NCBI RefSeq assembly: GCF_030816295.1
Contig: NZ_JAUSXV010000001.1
Span: 1,612,001 to 1,676,000, forward strand
Length of the DNA: 64,000 nt
Direction of reading: 5' to 3'
DNA from: Microbacterium natoriense
GTDB lineage: Bacteria; Actinomycetota; Actinomycetes; Actinomycetales; Microbacteriaceae
Shown: positions 44,337 to 52,901 of the stretch, one piece after another
Numbering within the stretch: the stretch's first letter is position 1
Layout: each line of letters starts with the position of its first letter
Program-made: the position numbers and the translations under genes
Notes under the pieces: generated by a model
Databases searched by the model: none
Told to the model about the DNA's origin: nothing
The model's input: only the letters and a program-made list of their open reading frames with translations

Positions 44337-45272
44337 TCATTGGGTGGTCATGTTCCGGAGAACTTCGCGGAGCCCGAGGAGGGGCTCGCTGTCCGGGTCC
44401 CGCACGGCGATGACGGGCAGCGCCGGTAGTTGATCGGCACGAGGGAAGCCGGTGTAGGCGATTGCGGTGAAGTCAGTGATATCGCGCCCGGGATGCGGCG
44501 TGCTCGTCCACGGCCGGGGTTGCCAGTCGAGGTCCTCGAGCGGGTCAAAGTCAAAGCGGGCGCGCCTGTCTGCGGACGCCTTGTTGCGAGCTTGTGTGTT
44601 CCTTTCTGTCCAGTCTGCGGCTGCGGCCTCGCCTCGTGCGCGTTCATCCTTCCATTCCGGGTGATGTGCGGACAGGGCGAGGCCCCAGACGAATGTTGCC
44701 GCGCTGGCGCCGAGGGCAGCAAGGGGCCATTCCGCGCCGAAGATCGAGTGCCCGCCCATGAAGAGGGCGCTGACGCCCATGATGGCGAAGAGGACGATGG
44801 AGCCGGCGGCAAACAGTACACAAAGTGCGTACAGGTTGGCGTTCGCGTGGCTGACGGGCTGTGGCCTGCCGTCAACATAGATCCCGCTCGAGAACTGCTC
44901 GCGTTCCCCGGCCGTGATCGCATCGATCGCGGTCTTGCGTTCGCGCTGCCAGGCGGCGTCGAACGCTGCAGTGTTCGCGTCGTACTGTGCGATAAGTGCG
45001 TGTGCGCTCCGTGACCAGCGGTCGAAAGCTTGACCGTCGGGGCTCTGCCGCCACAGGGCGAACGCCGCGCGTCGCTGCTCATCGAGTGCCTGCGCCTGCA
45101 GGAACTGCGTCTGCCGTTGCGCTGCCGCCGCTGCTTCCGCGGCATCAGCGGCCCGCTGGGACTGGTAGGCGGACTCGGCCTGCCAGACAGCCGAGCGAGC
45201 CGCCTCGACGGCCGTGGCCTCTGCCGCTTCCCGCGTCTTACGGATGTTCCGCTGGTGTTCGGTCTCTGGCAT
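44337..45272 (-). CDS. Hypothetical coiled-coil protein with two transmembrane helices
   Basis: A 311-residue protein. Residues 1-75 form an Ala/Gln/Glu-rich helix with coiled-coil character (TREAAEATAVEAARSAVWQA and AAAAAQRQTQFLQAQALDEQ). Two transmembrane helices follow at about 147-205 (LYALCVLFAAGSIVLFAIMG and WPLAALGASAATFVWGLALS), then a charged C-terminal region. No family was recognised. It is divergent from a small XRE regulator 100 bp away, which may control it. Confidence 0.65.
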   Translation of the reverse strand: MPETEHQRNIRKTREAAEATAVEAARSAVWQAESAYQSQRAADAAEAAAAAQRQTQFLQAQALDEQRRAAFALWRQSPDGQAFDRWSRSAHALIAQYDANTAAFDAAWQRERKTAIDAITAGEREQFSSGIYVDGRPQPVSHANANLYALCVLFAAGSIVLFAIMGVSALFMGGHSIFGAEWPLAALGASAATFVWGLALSAHHPEWKDERARGEAAAADWTERNTQARNKASADRRARFDFDPLEDLDWQPRPWTSTPHPGRDITDFTAIAYTGFPRADQLPALPVIAVRDPDSEPLLGLREVLRNMTTQ

Positions 45273-45373
45273 CCATGCCCCCCGCCATCAACAAATTGCA
45301 CTTGCTGGTTATCGCTAGCATATGACGCTCTTGGCTGGTGGACTGAGAATCGGTCAGCCGGAAACGTTGAAGG

Positions 45374-45598
45374 GTGCCCGCTTCCGACGAAATCCTCCGC
45401 CGCCTTGCCGTGCACATCCATCGCATTCGGCTCGAGCGCGGGGTCTCTCAGGAGAACCTCGCCCATGAACTAGACATGCATCGCGCGTACCTGGGATCGA
45501 TCGAACGCGCCGAGCAGAACGTCACCTTGAAGACGCTCTCACAACTCGCAGAGAGACTCGGAGTCGATCCCGCCGACCTCATTCGACCGATCGGCTAG
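45374..45598 (+). CDS. XRE-family HTH regulator
   Basis: A 74-residue single-domain HTH_3 protein starting at GTG. IHRIRLERGVSQENLAHELD, then HRAYLGSIERAEQNVTLKTL, is the XRE core. The compact size and sequence resemble controller proteins of restriction-modification systems and small phage repressors. It is divergent from the coiled-coil membrane protein gene and could repress it and itself. Confidence 0.9.
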   Translation: MPASDEILRRLAVHIHRIRLERGVSQENLAHELDMHRAYLGSIERAEQNVTLKTLSQLAERLGVDPADLIRPIG

Positions 45599-45641
45599 TC
45601 GAGATTCTCCTCGCGTCGGGCGCGTAGCTCCATGTTTCCCT

Positions 45642-45851
45642 CTAGTCGGAGAAGGCATCAAGTTCGGCTCGGACCGTTTTGGGGACGCGGCGTCGCGCTG
45701 CCGGGCCTAGTTCGGGAACGGAGGACGTTCGCCCTCGCTCAACCTCGCATCCCTCTGCATGCATCGCAGCGGACACGATACAGAGGCCCGGCCGGTCCTC
45801 GTCCTTGAAGATGCCGAGCGGGTGCAGCCACTGATCTGTGGTCTCGAACAT
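45642..45851 (-). CDS. Small hypothetical protein
   Basis: A 69-residue frame that starts 3 bp after the stop of the gene upstream on the same strand, so coupled translation is plausible. It begins FETTDQWLHPLGIFKDEDRP and ends with a charged tail. No family was recognised, and it may be spurious. Confidence 0.4.
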   Translation of the reverse strand: MFETTDQWLHPLGIFKDEDRPGLCIVSAAMHAEGCEVERGRTSSVPELGPAARRRVPKTVRAELDAFSD

Positions 45852-45854
45852 TCG

Positions 45855-46574
45855 CTACCCTGTTCGCTGCGCTTCGTCCTCTCGAACCCACACGTCGACG
45901 ACCAGGCCGTAGATCGGAACGTCAGTGCGAAGGCGCCAGGAAACGGGACGGCACTCTATGAGTCGTTCGAGCGCCTCTGCCGTCAGCATGTCGGGCTGAT
46001 CGAACCGCGACGAGTCTGGATCCTGCGCATCACGGTCGATCTCGAGGCGTTCGTAGTTGCCTGGATGGCGACGGCGCGGTCCAGTGAGCAGCCGACGGTG
46101 CAGCCAGCCCTCATAGTCGAGGAGGACACGTTTTGCCTGAGCGACGGTGTCGTACATCAGCTTTCCCCACCCGCCTTCGCGAGCACGGCTAATATGCTCA
46201 TCTGACTCAACCCGCCGGTGAGTGGCGTCGAGATCGATAGCGGCACGCCACAGGGATCGCGTCTGAAACTCATCGCCGCGAGATGCGACAAGCGCCTGTC
46301 GGTGCACCTCCTTCAGGGCCGCCGACAGCCGGGCCGTTCTCAGATACGCAAGCTCCCCTGAGCGGTACGGGCGCTTGTCGTACCGCTCCACCTCCTTGAG
46401 CGCGTCGCGTAGGTACGTCGTGTAGATCATCGATCGGATGGCCCGTCGGTCAGCAAGGCGGCGCTGGATGTAGCCACCGAAGAACGCCACCGCGCCACCG
46501 AGAAGGGCGCCGAAGGCGGCAGAAACAATGGCGTCAACCGTCATGCGCTTGACGATACCGAGCCCCCACGACAT
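45855..46574 (-). CDS. Hypothetical membrane-anchored protein
   Basis: About 239 residues from Met at 46574; a Met at 46544 is equally possible, and the frame from 46748 adds a Pro/Arg-rich leader unlikely to be real. One N-terminal helix (TVDAIVSAAFGALLGGAVAF) is followed by a soluble, Arg/Glu-rich alpha-helical domain (RRLADRRAIRSMIYTTYLRD; WRLRTDVPIYGLVVDVWV at the end). No family was recognised. Confidence 0.55.
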   Translation of the reverse strand: MSWGLGIVKRMTVDAIVSAAFGALLGGAVAFFGGYIQRRLADRRAIRSMIYTTYLRDALKEVERYDKRPYRSGELAYLRTARLSAALKEVHRQALVASRGDEFQTRSLWRAAIDLDATHRRVESDEHISRAREGGWGKLMYDTVAQAKRVLLDYEGWLHRRLLTGPRRRHPGNYERLEIDRDAQDPDSSRFDQPDMLTAEALERLIECRPVSWRLRTDVPIYGLVVDVWVREDEAQRTG

Positions 46575-46748
46575 TAATCGGACACGGACAGGCCGCTGAT
46601 CTACAGGGCGACCGCCTCGCCGTGCTTTCCGTCGATCGATATCGGGGGTGCCGACCGCTGAGATGTACGTCGGGGGAGGAGTCGCGATCGCCGTGAAGGG
46701 CTGACGCGGCCGACCGAAGATGTCGGCGGCGCCTACTATCGTGTGCAC

Positions 46749-48677
46749 ATGACCGGCAGGTTCGAGTTAACACTGGCTTTCCAGAAGACGACGTGCGACC
46801 GATGCGGCGGAGACCGACTCTACAGCGAGCAGTGCACGGCATGCGGTCGCAAGCCCCACTTCGCTGAGACGCAACCTCAGGTGCAACGTCGTCACCGCAC
46901 CGTTCAGCTGTTCCGTGAACAACGCGACACGGTCGAGGCCTCATGGGAGGACGCCGAGCAACTGCTCCGGGATGCGGGAACGATGATCGACACGCTGGCT
47001 GTCGCTCTCGAAGGAGTGGCGAATGGCGGGGAAGATCCTGCCCCACTTATCGAGGCCTTCTATGACCTCGACAAAACCGTCGCTGCCTGGTCACAGCCTC
47101 ATCCGAGACCGCGCCGAAACCGGGCGCGAACCATCGGCCGCGCCCTCGAACGTCTACGTGATGCGAGCGAGACGTTCACGGAAGCGCTGACTGCACCGAC
47201 TGCGCACCTTGCGCAAGAACTCGCGCGTCGCGGGCAGGAAGCCTTCGCCGCTGCCTCTGAGCACTTGGGGCGGTTGTCGGAGTACAACAAGTACACGGCG
47301 TTCGATGCCAACGACGCCGGTAGCCTCATCACGAAGATCATGGAGTCGACTCGGGACGAGTTGCACGATCCGACTTTGACCGAACTCGACGCGGCGCTGC
47401 GGCAGCGACATCGGCTCAGCACGACGGCCTCATCCGGCGCCGGCATAGAACTCGACCTCTACCGTCCGGCAATCGTGCTCGCGCTGGACGAAGAACGAGT
47501 TGACCTCGTCGTGCCCTCCGTTGAGCGGGCGTTCACGAGCGAACTCATGATCGGCATGGTTGCGAATGCTGAATGGGCGGAAGAACATGGGCGGGTCACC
47601 GCGCTACTCTCCATGGCACTCACGACCGCGTTCGTCGATCTCGAGGAGCGCTCCGATCTGCAGACCGCGGACAGACTTCTCGACGTCGTACTCAAATTGA
47701 AGGAAGGGCATGTCCGGCATCTTCTGGCAACGATGTTGCACCTGCGGGGCGGCAGCTACGCGGCGCTCCGGAAGAAGCCCACGGGCGCGATCTTCAAGGA
47801 GGCAGAATCACGATTCCCCGAACTCCAGTTGGGGGGACTGAACAGAGTGCTACGCAACGCCGCAGGTCACTCGGACTTCAACGTTGACGACTCCGGAGTG
47901 ACCGTTCGAGATAACGGCGTGCTCGTCACTCTCCCTGTTTCGGAGTTCCTCAATGATGTCCTGGTGTACTTCGAACTATCAATCATGCTCCAGGTGGGAA
48001 TCGTCCGAGCATGCGCTGAGCTGGACATCGGCCTGCCGGCATCTCGCCACACCTCTAACTCCGACCGTCGTACTGCGATCATCGCCATCGCATCCGCGAT
48101 CGGATGGAAAGAGGTCCAGGTCACCGAGCTACTGCCGGTGTGCAGGATGTCCGCTCGGGCGACGACCACTCAGTTCATACATGCCGGCTACGCTCTCGCC
48201 CGGGTGTTGCCTGACGACACGGAGTCACTCCACGTAGTGCTGCACGACGAAGACGGCGTCCACCAGGGCGTCGTCGATATCCTCGGGATGAAAGGCGCTG
48301 ATCTGTCAGGTAATGTGCTCACCGTCGAAGGAGCGCTGCAGATGGCGCGCGTTGCTGCGTCGCACCGAGTCGATGGAGCATCCGCGATGTCTCCGCAAGA
48401 GTGGGCCGCACTCGCGCACGCGATCGCACTGGATTCGTCAACCTCGGTCATCGGACGGCTACGTGGTCTGCGCGCGCTACGCGAGACAGCAGCAGAGTTC
48501 GCGATGCTGGGACTTGAGGCGGTTGTCGGCAGCCTTGCGACGCGCCTACGCGGAGAAGTGGGGACACCGCGCATGGTGCCGTCGGCTCCGTCAGGCACAG
48601 CCTTCGCCCGAGAGGCGAATCAACGTCCGCTAGGAGCTGGCCACTTTGGTGGCCACTTTGGTCGTGTGGGCCACTGA
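46749..48677 (+). CDS. Large zinc-ribbon protein with a HEPN-like Rx4H motif
   Basis: A 642-residue protein (ATG 46749; GTG 46743 is possible). The N-terminus has a four-cysteine zinc ribbon: CDRCGG, then CTACGR. A long helical region follows. Around residue 370 lies LNRVLRNAAGHSDFNVDD, where RNAAGH fits the R-x4-H motif of HEPN ribonucleases, in the usual context of an amphipathic helix followed by a strand. The last 200 residues are helical and unrecognised. HEPN proteins often act in abortive infection. This assignment rests on the motif alone. It is the last gene before the tRNA-type attachment site, a common spot for island cargo. Confidence 0.7.
   Translation: MTGRFELTLAFQKTTCDRCGGDRLYSEQCTACGRKPHFAETQPQVQRRHRTVQLFREQRDTVEASWEDAEQLLRDAGTMIDTLAVALEGVANGGEDPAPLIEAFYDLDKTVAAWSQPHPRPRRNRARTIGRALERLRDASETFTEALTAPTAHLAQELARRGQEAFAAASEHLGRLSEYNKYTAFDANDAGSLITKIMESTRDELHDPTLTELDAALRQRHRLSTTASSGAGIELDLYRPAIVLALDEERVDLVVPSVERAFTSELMIGMVANAEWAEEHGRVTALLSMALTTAFVDLEERSDLQTADRLLDVVLKLKEGHVRHLLATMLHLRGGSYAALRKKPTGAIFKEAESRFPELQLGGLNRVLRNAAGHSDFNVDDSGVTVRDNGVLVTLPVSEFLNDVLVYFELSIMLQVGIVRACAELDIGLPASRHTSNSDRRTAIIAIASAIGWKEVQVTELLPVCRMSARATTTQFIHAGYALARVLPDDTESLHVVLHDEDGVHQGVVDILGMKGADLSGNVLTVEGALQMARVAASHRVDGASAMSPQEWAALAHAIALDSSTSVIGRLRGLRALRETAAEFAMLGLEAVVGSLATRLRGEVGTPRMVPSAPSGTAFAREANQRPLGAGHFGGHFGRVGH
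48639..48662. repeat. Tandem 12-bp repeat near the attachment site
   Basis: GGCCACTTTGGT occurs twice head to tail, with related GGCCACTGAAATGGCCAG text just after. It lies about 110 bp inside the tRNA 3' fragment and codes HFGGHFG in the upstream gene. The spacing suggests arm-type integrase sites. Confidence 0.55.
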
Positions 48678-48767
48678 AATGGCCAGCATGGGTCGGTAGA
48701 TTCCCGTAGCGTTTGGCCGGAGAGGCCAGTAATATCAAGGGAGCAGCGGGTGCGGAGGTAGTCGAAC

Positions 48768-48807
48768 CCCTGTCGTGAGGTCGCGGGTTCAAGCCCCGCT
48801 CCTGCTA
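48768..48807 (+). other. tRNA 3'-end fragment, probable island attachment site (attR-like)
   Basis: A T arm (stem GCGGG, loop TTCAAGC, stem CCCGC, 48783-48799) is followed by a 7-nt acceptor strand TCCTGCT and discriminator A. The matching 5' acceptor AGCAGGA, D arm and a canonical anticodon loop are not found in the 75 bp upstream, so the tRNA is not complete here. A native terminator follows. This is what remains at the distal end when an element integrates into a tRNA 3' end. No second copy was seen in the window. Confidence 0.7.
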
Positions 48808-48814
48808 CAGATTC

Positions 48815-48840
48815 AAACCCCCGGTGCAGCCGGGGGTTTT
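48815..48840 (+). terminator. Rho-independent terminator after the tRNA fragment
   Basis: AAACCCCCGG and CCGGGGGTTTT form a 10-bp stem with a 5-nt loop and a T tract. It is the usual terminator of the tRNA gene. Confidence 0.85.
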
Positions 48841-48931
48841 GTCGTATCAGGAGGCCGCGGAGCGCGGCACGCGAACCCGCGGCACCCGTTCTCCCCTCCT
48901 GCACGGTCGTGCTCAAGGTAGTGTGCACATC

Positions 48932-49228
48932 ATGGGGACTCTCGAGTACAACAGCGCCCGCCCGGTGATCGACGTCGATGATGTGACGCTCGCGCATCTG
49001 AAGATCGTGATCGGGACCAAGCTTCGCCGTCACGAGAGTTTCATGATGTCGTGGTTGCCTGACGAGAAAGAGCATCCGGGGCGCCTCACGATCTGGATGC
49101 ATCCGAGCATCCCGCTGGCGCTCGCCTTCGACGACGTGGCGATGCCCGCCGTCGACATGAAACGGATCGAACGAATGATGAAGCAGCTGAACGCCAGCGG
49201 CGAACTCGTCCTCGATCAGCTCGCCTAG
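48932..49228 (+). CDS. Small conserved Microbacteriaceae protein (MGTLEYNS type)
   Basis: A 98-residue protein that starts GTLEYNSARPVIDVDDVTLA and contains HLKIVIGTKLRRHESFMMSW and TIWMHPSIPLALAFD. Proteins of this form are common in Microbacteriaceae and are sometimes mislabelled as ATP-dependent DNA ligase. They lack nucleotidyltransferase motifs, and their function is unknown. The start was chosen at the ATG because homology begins there. It is the first core-chromosome gene right of the attachment site. Confidence 0.8.
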   Translation: MGTLEYNSARPVIDVDDVTLAHLKIVIGTKLRRHESFMMSWLPDEKEHPGRLTIWMHPSIPLALAFDDVAMPAVDMKRIERMMKQLNASGELVLDQLA

Positions 49229-49312
49229 TTCGTTTCCTCGAGCCACGGCCATGTCCTTGCGGGGCGCCGTCGATCCGTCGAGCCGCCCCTTCCGACCCCG
49301 AGAGAGAAGATC

Positions 49313-49855
49313 GTGACGCAGAAAGCGCAAGAGCGCGTCGCCGCGCTGGCCGAGCTGAGGAACCGCCTCGAACCCGTGCTGGGAAAGTCGGTGTCCAGCC
49401 GTGTGAAGGCATTCCGCAACGGCGATCTGTATGTGGACTCGACCGTCGGCGCCGCGCTGTGGTCGTGGTTCGTCGACAGTCTGCTCGTCAACGGAGTCGC
49501 GGTCGGTCTGGGCGTGACGTATTTCGTGTCGTCGTCCGCCGTCGACAGGGGGACGGTCGCAGTCGTGATCGCGGCCGTGCTGATGATCGTGCTGCCTCTT
49601 CTGTACGGCTGGTGCTACGCCGACGGGCGGGCGCTCGGCGCACGCCTCGCGGGCACGCGCTCGGTTCGAGTGGCTGACGGTGGACGGATCGGTGTCGGGA
49701 AGGCACGCTGGGCGATGCTGATCCGCACCCTGTTGCTGCCGTTCATCTTCTGGGTCGCCCTGGGTGAGGTCACGGACATCGGAGAGGTGCGCGTCAGCAT
49801 CGACGAGTCGGCGACCCGCCGGCTGCGCGAGATGGGCATCACGACGCTCGGATGA
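49313..49855 (+). CDS. RDD-family membrane protein
   Basis: A 180-residue protein starting at GTG, with GAGAGAAG upstream. It has three transmembrane helices: WSWFVDSLLVNGVAVGLGV, VAVVIAAVLMIVLPLLYGW and WAMLIRTLLLPFIFWVALG. The order matches RDD proteins, with the family Asp in FVDSLL and an Arg in the third helix. RDD proteins are small membrane proteins of mostly unknown or transport-related roles. The C-terminal tail is cytoplasmic and charged. Confidence 0.8.
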   Translation: MTQKAQERVAALAELRNRLEPVLGKSVSSRVKAFRNGDLYVDSTVGAALWSWFVDSLLVNGVAVGLGVTYFVSSSAVDRGTVAVVIAAVLMIVLPLLYGWCYADGRALGARLAGTRSVRVADGGRIGVGKARWAMLIRTLLLPFIFWVALGEVTDIGEVRVSIDESATRRLREMGITTLG

Positions 49856-50032
49856 GTCGCCGCGTCGCGCGCGTGGGCGTAGCTCCAGGAGCTTGCTGGC
49901 AGGAGAAAACGCCCGCCGACAATGCTTCTCCGAGAAGTTTGTGACGTTTCTCCGCTCCCATCCGTCTTAGTGGTGTCGCACGATCGCGACCCGCGTCCTC
50001 ACCGGACACGGACACACGGATAGGAGCTCAAG

Positions 50033-50479
50033 ATGGCGAATGTGACTGGTGGCACCCAGCCCAAGGCTCAGGTCGTCTCGGCGCCGCAGGGGGCGGCAGC
50101 GGGGAAGACCACGATCGAGGACGGCGTGGTCGCGAAGATCGCGGGAATCGCCGCACGGGACGTCAGCGGCGTGTACGCGCTCGGCGGGGGCGCCGCGCGT
50201 GTGGTGGGGGCCATTCGCGACGCGCTGAACACGACCGACCTCGCACAGGGGATCAGCGTCGAGGTGGGGGAGACGCAGGTCGCGGTCGATGTCACGATCG
50301 TCGCCGAGTATCCGGTGTCGCTGCAGAAGGTCGCCGATGACGTGCGCTCCGCGATCGTCCACGCGATGGTCGAACTGGTCGGCATGGAGGTGGCCGAGGT
50401 CAACGTCACCGTCAACGACGTGCACATCCCGTCCGACGACGATGACGCCGACCGCAGCCAGGAGGCGCGAGTCCAGTGA
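50033..50479 (+). CDS. Asp23/Gls24 family envelope stress protein
   Basis: A 148-residue protein. GKTTIEDGVVAKIAGIAARD, then VSGVYALGGG, opens the Asp23 domain, and ISVEVGETQVAVDVTIVAEY with VSLQKVADDVRSAI completes it. Asp23 proteins assemble at the membrane through an AmaP anchor and respond to cell-envelope stress. It starts a run of coupled genes (50033-54426) that includes other Asp23-like proteins, an AmaP-like anchor and a sigma factor. Its stop overlaps the next GTG start. Confidence 0.92.
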   Translation: MANVTGGTQPKAQVVSAPQGAAAGKTTIEDGVVAKIAGIAARDVSGVYALGGGAARVVGAIRDALNTTDLAQGISVEVGETQVAVDVTIVAEYPVSLQKVADDVRSAIVHAMVELVGMEVAEVNVTVNDVHIPSDDDDADRSQEARVQ

Positions 50480-50667
50480 ACGCCTCGGTGATCGGCGCCG
50501 CCGCCGGGGCGGCGCTCGCGCTGACCTGGGTCGTGCTCGGCTTCTGGGCATTCGTCCTGGTCGCCGTCGCGATGCTCGTCGGCGCGATCATCGGGCGCAT
50601 CGTCGACGGACGTCTCGACGTGCGAGCGCTGGCGGAGGTCTTCCGAGGCAGGCGCTCGTCATCATGA
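50476..50667 (+). CDS. Small two-helix membrane protein (DUF2273-like)
   Basis: A 63-residue protein in a GTGA overlap with the Asp23 gene. GAAAGAALALTWVVLGFWAF and LVAVAMLVGAIIGRIVDGRL are two helices, as in the DUF2273 proteins of Asp23 operons. It is presumably part of the membrane platform for Asp23. Confidence 0.75.
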   Translation: MNASVIGAAAGAALALTWVVLGFWAFVLVAVAMLVGAIIGRIVDGRLDVRALAEVFRGRRSSS

Positions 50668-50996
50668 CGCTCGTCGACCCTGTGGGGAGGACACCGGGGC
50701 GGACGACCGTCAGTGCCCGTGCGCTGCAGCACCTGGCGACTGGCTTGGCGCGCGACGCGGCCCGTGTGCCGCGTCGCGACGTCGCGGTCGCCCTCTCCGA
50801 CGAACGTGGCCAGCTGCGTGTGTCGGTCACGGTGCCGGTCGCACTCGCCGACGACGGCGGTCGATCTCTCGTCGCGAGCGCCGAGGGGCTGCGGTCGGCC
50901 GTGATCGGCGGGATGCGTGAGCTCGCAGGGCGGGCAGTCGGAACAGTGGATGTGCGCTATTCGGGCGTGCGGAAGATCAGCGAGAGGAGGGTGTGA
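50664..50996 (+). CDS. Asp23-like small protein
   Basis: A 110-residue protein starting in an ATGA overlap. It reads TVSARALQHLATGLARDAAR, then VALSDERGQLRVSVTVPVAL and GTVDVRYSGVRK. This is a compact alpha/beta unit resembling a reduced Asp23 domain as found in actinobacterial stress operons. No catalytic motif. It is coupled to both neighbours. Confidence 0.65.
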   Translation: MTLVDPVGRTPGRTTVSARALQHLATGLARDAARVPRRDVAVALSDERGQLRVSVTVPVALADDGGRSLVASAEGLRSAVIGGMRELAGRAVGTVDVRYSGVRKISERRV

Positions 50997-51562
50997 TGAC
51001 GAGCGAACGATCGGCCTACCGGCGTGTGCTGCGGCGTGAGACGCACTCGTCTCGAACCGCACCGGCCGTCGTGACGGCCGTCGTCGCGATCGTGATCCTG
51101 CTGGTGCTTGCGGTCGGTGGAGTGTGGGGACTCCTCGATCCGAGCATCCGCGGCACAGCGGGTGCCTGGCTGGATCGGGCGGTTCCGCCGCGCAACCGAC
51201 CCGAAGCGCTCGTCATCGCGGGTGCGGTCGCTTCGGTGATCGGGCTCGTCCTTCTCGCTCTCGCCGTGCTCCCTGGCCGGCGCGCCCGGCGGGCTCGCAC
51301 CACGGAGCGCCTCGCACTGCTGGTCGACGACGGAGTCCTGGCGGACGCGGTGGCGGATGCCGTCGCCCTCCGCTGCGGAATCGATCGCCGGCAGGTGGCG
51401 ACGACGCTGGGGCGTTCGCGGGTGTCCGTCCGGATCACCCCGACCAGCGGCATCCGTGTCGATGAGAGCGCAGCGGAGGCCGCGGCATCCGAGGCGGTGT
51501 CCGCCCTCGGCTTCACTGTGACACCCCGCGTGCACGTCGCTTCGACGGGTGTGGTGGCATGA
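50993..51562 (+). CDS. DUF6286-like membrane protein of the Asp23 operon
   Basis: A 189-residue protein starting at GTG in the GTGA overlap (ATG 50996 is possible). Two transmembrane helices (AVVTAVVAIVILLVLAVGGV and ALVIAGAVASVIGLVLLALA) precede a C-terminal cytoplasmic domain with strands (VSVRITPTSGIRVDESAAEA). This matches the DUF6286-type proteins found in actinobacterial Asp23 loci. The function is probably structural. Confidence 0.7.
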   Translation: MMTSERSAYRRVLRRETHSSRTAPAVVTAVVAIVILLVLAVGGVWGLLDPSIRGTAGAWLDRAVPPRNRPEALVIAGAVASVIGLVLLALAVLPGRRARRARTTERLALLVDDGVLADAVADAVALRCGIDRRQVATTLGRSRVSVRITPTSGIRVDESAAEAAASEAVSALGFTVTPRVHVASTGVVA

Positions 51563-52161
51563 ACTCGACCAATCGGGTCCTCAATCGTGCTCTGCTGCTC
51601 GTGTCCGGTGTCGTCCTGCTCGTCGCTGGGGCGACGTGCGTGGCGGTCGGACTCCAGCCAATGTGGTTCCAGCCGTGGCAGGAGCGCGCGGTCGAGGCGG
51701 CCTCTCGAATCGGAGAGCCGAGCATCGAGATGGGTAGCGGGGGCGCCGTCTCGATCGCGGCACTCGCGGGTCTGGGGGCAGCGGTGCTGGCCGCCTTGCT
51801 GCTCGTCGTCTTCGTCTTCACGCGGGGGCGCGGGAAGACGAAGAGCGTGCTGAAGGTCGATGCGGAGCGTGGGCGAACCGTCGTCGATCGCAACGTCGCC
51901 GAGACGGTCCTCGCAGGCTCTCTCGCCGAGCGGCCCGACGTCCTGTCAGCCCGCACCGGCGCGTATCTGGTGCGGGGAACGCGTGCCGTCGAACTGGCCG
52001 TGACCGTGCAGCGCGGAGCATCTCTCGACCGGGTGCTCGCCGCCGCAGAGGACGCGGTGCGCGCGTGGGACACCCTGCTCGGAGAGCGCGCCCCGATCAT
52101 GGTGCACCTCGCCGATCGCAGTTGGCGGGACGCGCTGAGACCACGCACGAGGGTGCGTTGA
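51559..52161 (+). CDS. AmaP-like alkaline shock membrane anchor protein
   Basis: A 200-residue protein in an ATGA overlap. Helices ALLLVSGVVLLVAGATCVAV and SIAALAGLGAAVLAALLLVV with LPxF-like spacing are followed by a cytoplasmic beta-alpha domain (VVDRNVAETVLAGSLAERPD, VELAVTVQRGASLDRVLAAA). This is the layout of AmaP, which anchors Asp23 to the membrane. The assignment is by layout and operon context. Confidence 0.72.
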   Translation: MNSTNRVLNRALLLVSGVVLLVAGATCVAVGLQPMWFQPWQERAVEAASRIGEPSIEMGSGGAVSIAALAGLGAAVLAALLLVVFVFTRGRGKTKSVLKVDAERGRTVVDRNVAETVLAGSLAERPDVLSARTGAYLVRGTRAVELAVTVQRGASLDRVLAAAEDAVRAWDTLLGERAPIMVHLADRSWRDALRPRTRVR

Positions 52162-52306
52162 GGCGAGACGGACAGGGCGAACAAGGCATGTCGCTCGATC
52201 CAGCACGCGGGGCGGAAGCTGTGGACAGCCACGCGCTGAACCACGAGATCCATCATCGACAGGATTCGGTCGCGAGATCCGCGACCGAGCAGGGAAAGGA
52301 GACGCC

Positions 52307-52480
52307 ATGAGCGCTCAGGACAAGATCAAGGCGGCAGCGGAGAAGGTCGCAGGCAAGGTCGAGGAGACGGTCGGGACCGTCACCGGTGACGACGGGCTCG
52401 TCGCCGAGGGTAAGGCAAAGCAGGCGCAGGGCAGCATCAGGAAGACCGCGGAGGACGTCAAGGACGTGTTCAAGAAGTAG
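52307..52480 (+). CDS. CsbD-family stress protein
   Basis: A 57-residue, Lys/Glu-rich helical protein with GGAAAGGAG upstream. KIKAAAEKVAGKVEETVGTV, then GKAKQAQGSIRKTAEDVKD, is the CsbD signature. CsbD-like proteins are general stress proteins under alternative sigma control in other bacteria. It lies between the AmaP-like and GlsB-like genes. Confidence 0.92.
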   Translation: MSAQDKIKAAAEKVAGKVEETVGTVTGDDGLVAEGKAKQAQGSIRKTAEDVKDVFKK

Positions 52481-52523
52481 CGGACTCAGACGCATCCATC
52501 TCACATCGAAAGGACAAGCACCA

Positions 52524-52790
52524 ATGAGCTTCTTCGGATTCCTTCTCCTAGGCCTGATCGCCGGCGCGATCGCCAAACTCCTGATCCCCGGCAAGCAGGC
52601 GGGAGGGTGGTTCGTCACACTGCTGCTCGGTGTCGTGGGCGCGATGCTCGGAGGTTGGCTGGGCGGCCTGCTCTTCAACGTCAGCCTGGAGTCGTTCTTC
52701 TCGCTCGGGACGTGGGTTCTCGCCATCGGCGGTTCGCTGATCGTGTTGCTCATCTACGGATCGATCGCGGGTCGACGCGCGAAGGCGTGA
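52524..52790 (+). CDS. GlsB/YeaQ/YmgE family membrane protein
   Basis: An 88-residue protein with AAAGGA upstream of ATG. Its three helices carry the family's glycine pattern: LLLGLIAGAIAKLLIPGKQA, GGWFVTLLLGVVGAMLGGWL and WVLAIGGSLIVLLIYGSIAG. These transglycosylase-associated proteins are stress-induced and of unknown mechanism. They commonly accompany Asp23 and CsbD genes, as here. Confidence 0.92.
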   Translation: MSFFGFLLLGLIAGAIAKLLIPGKQAGGWFVTLLLGVVGAMLGGWLGGLLFNVSLESFFSLGTWVLAIGGSLIVLLIYGSIAGRRAKA

Positions 52791-52901
52791 GGAAGCAGAC
52801 AGAACTCGGCGGCATCGGATGCGCGCTGCGCAATGCTGGGGTCGGGGCATCGGCGACGATGCCCCGACCCGACCGAGGGTACCGGGGCGAAAGGGTGGGG
52901 G

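Noticed and set aside
48730..48807. A complete tRNA gene
   Set aside because: The 5' acceptor AGCAGGA, a D arm and a standard 7-nt anticodon loop could not be found at the needed distance; only the 3' half is supported.
48620..49330. Minus-strand 236-residue frame containing AGLEPATSRQGFDYLRTRCS
   Set aside because: The GLEPATS text is a well-known false translation of tRNA T-arm regions. It crosses the tRNA fragment and overlaps better genes.
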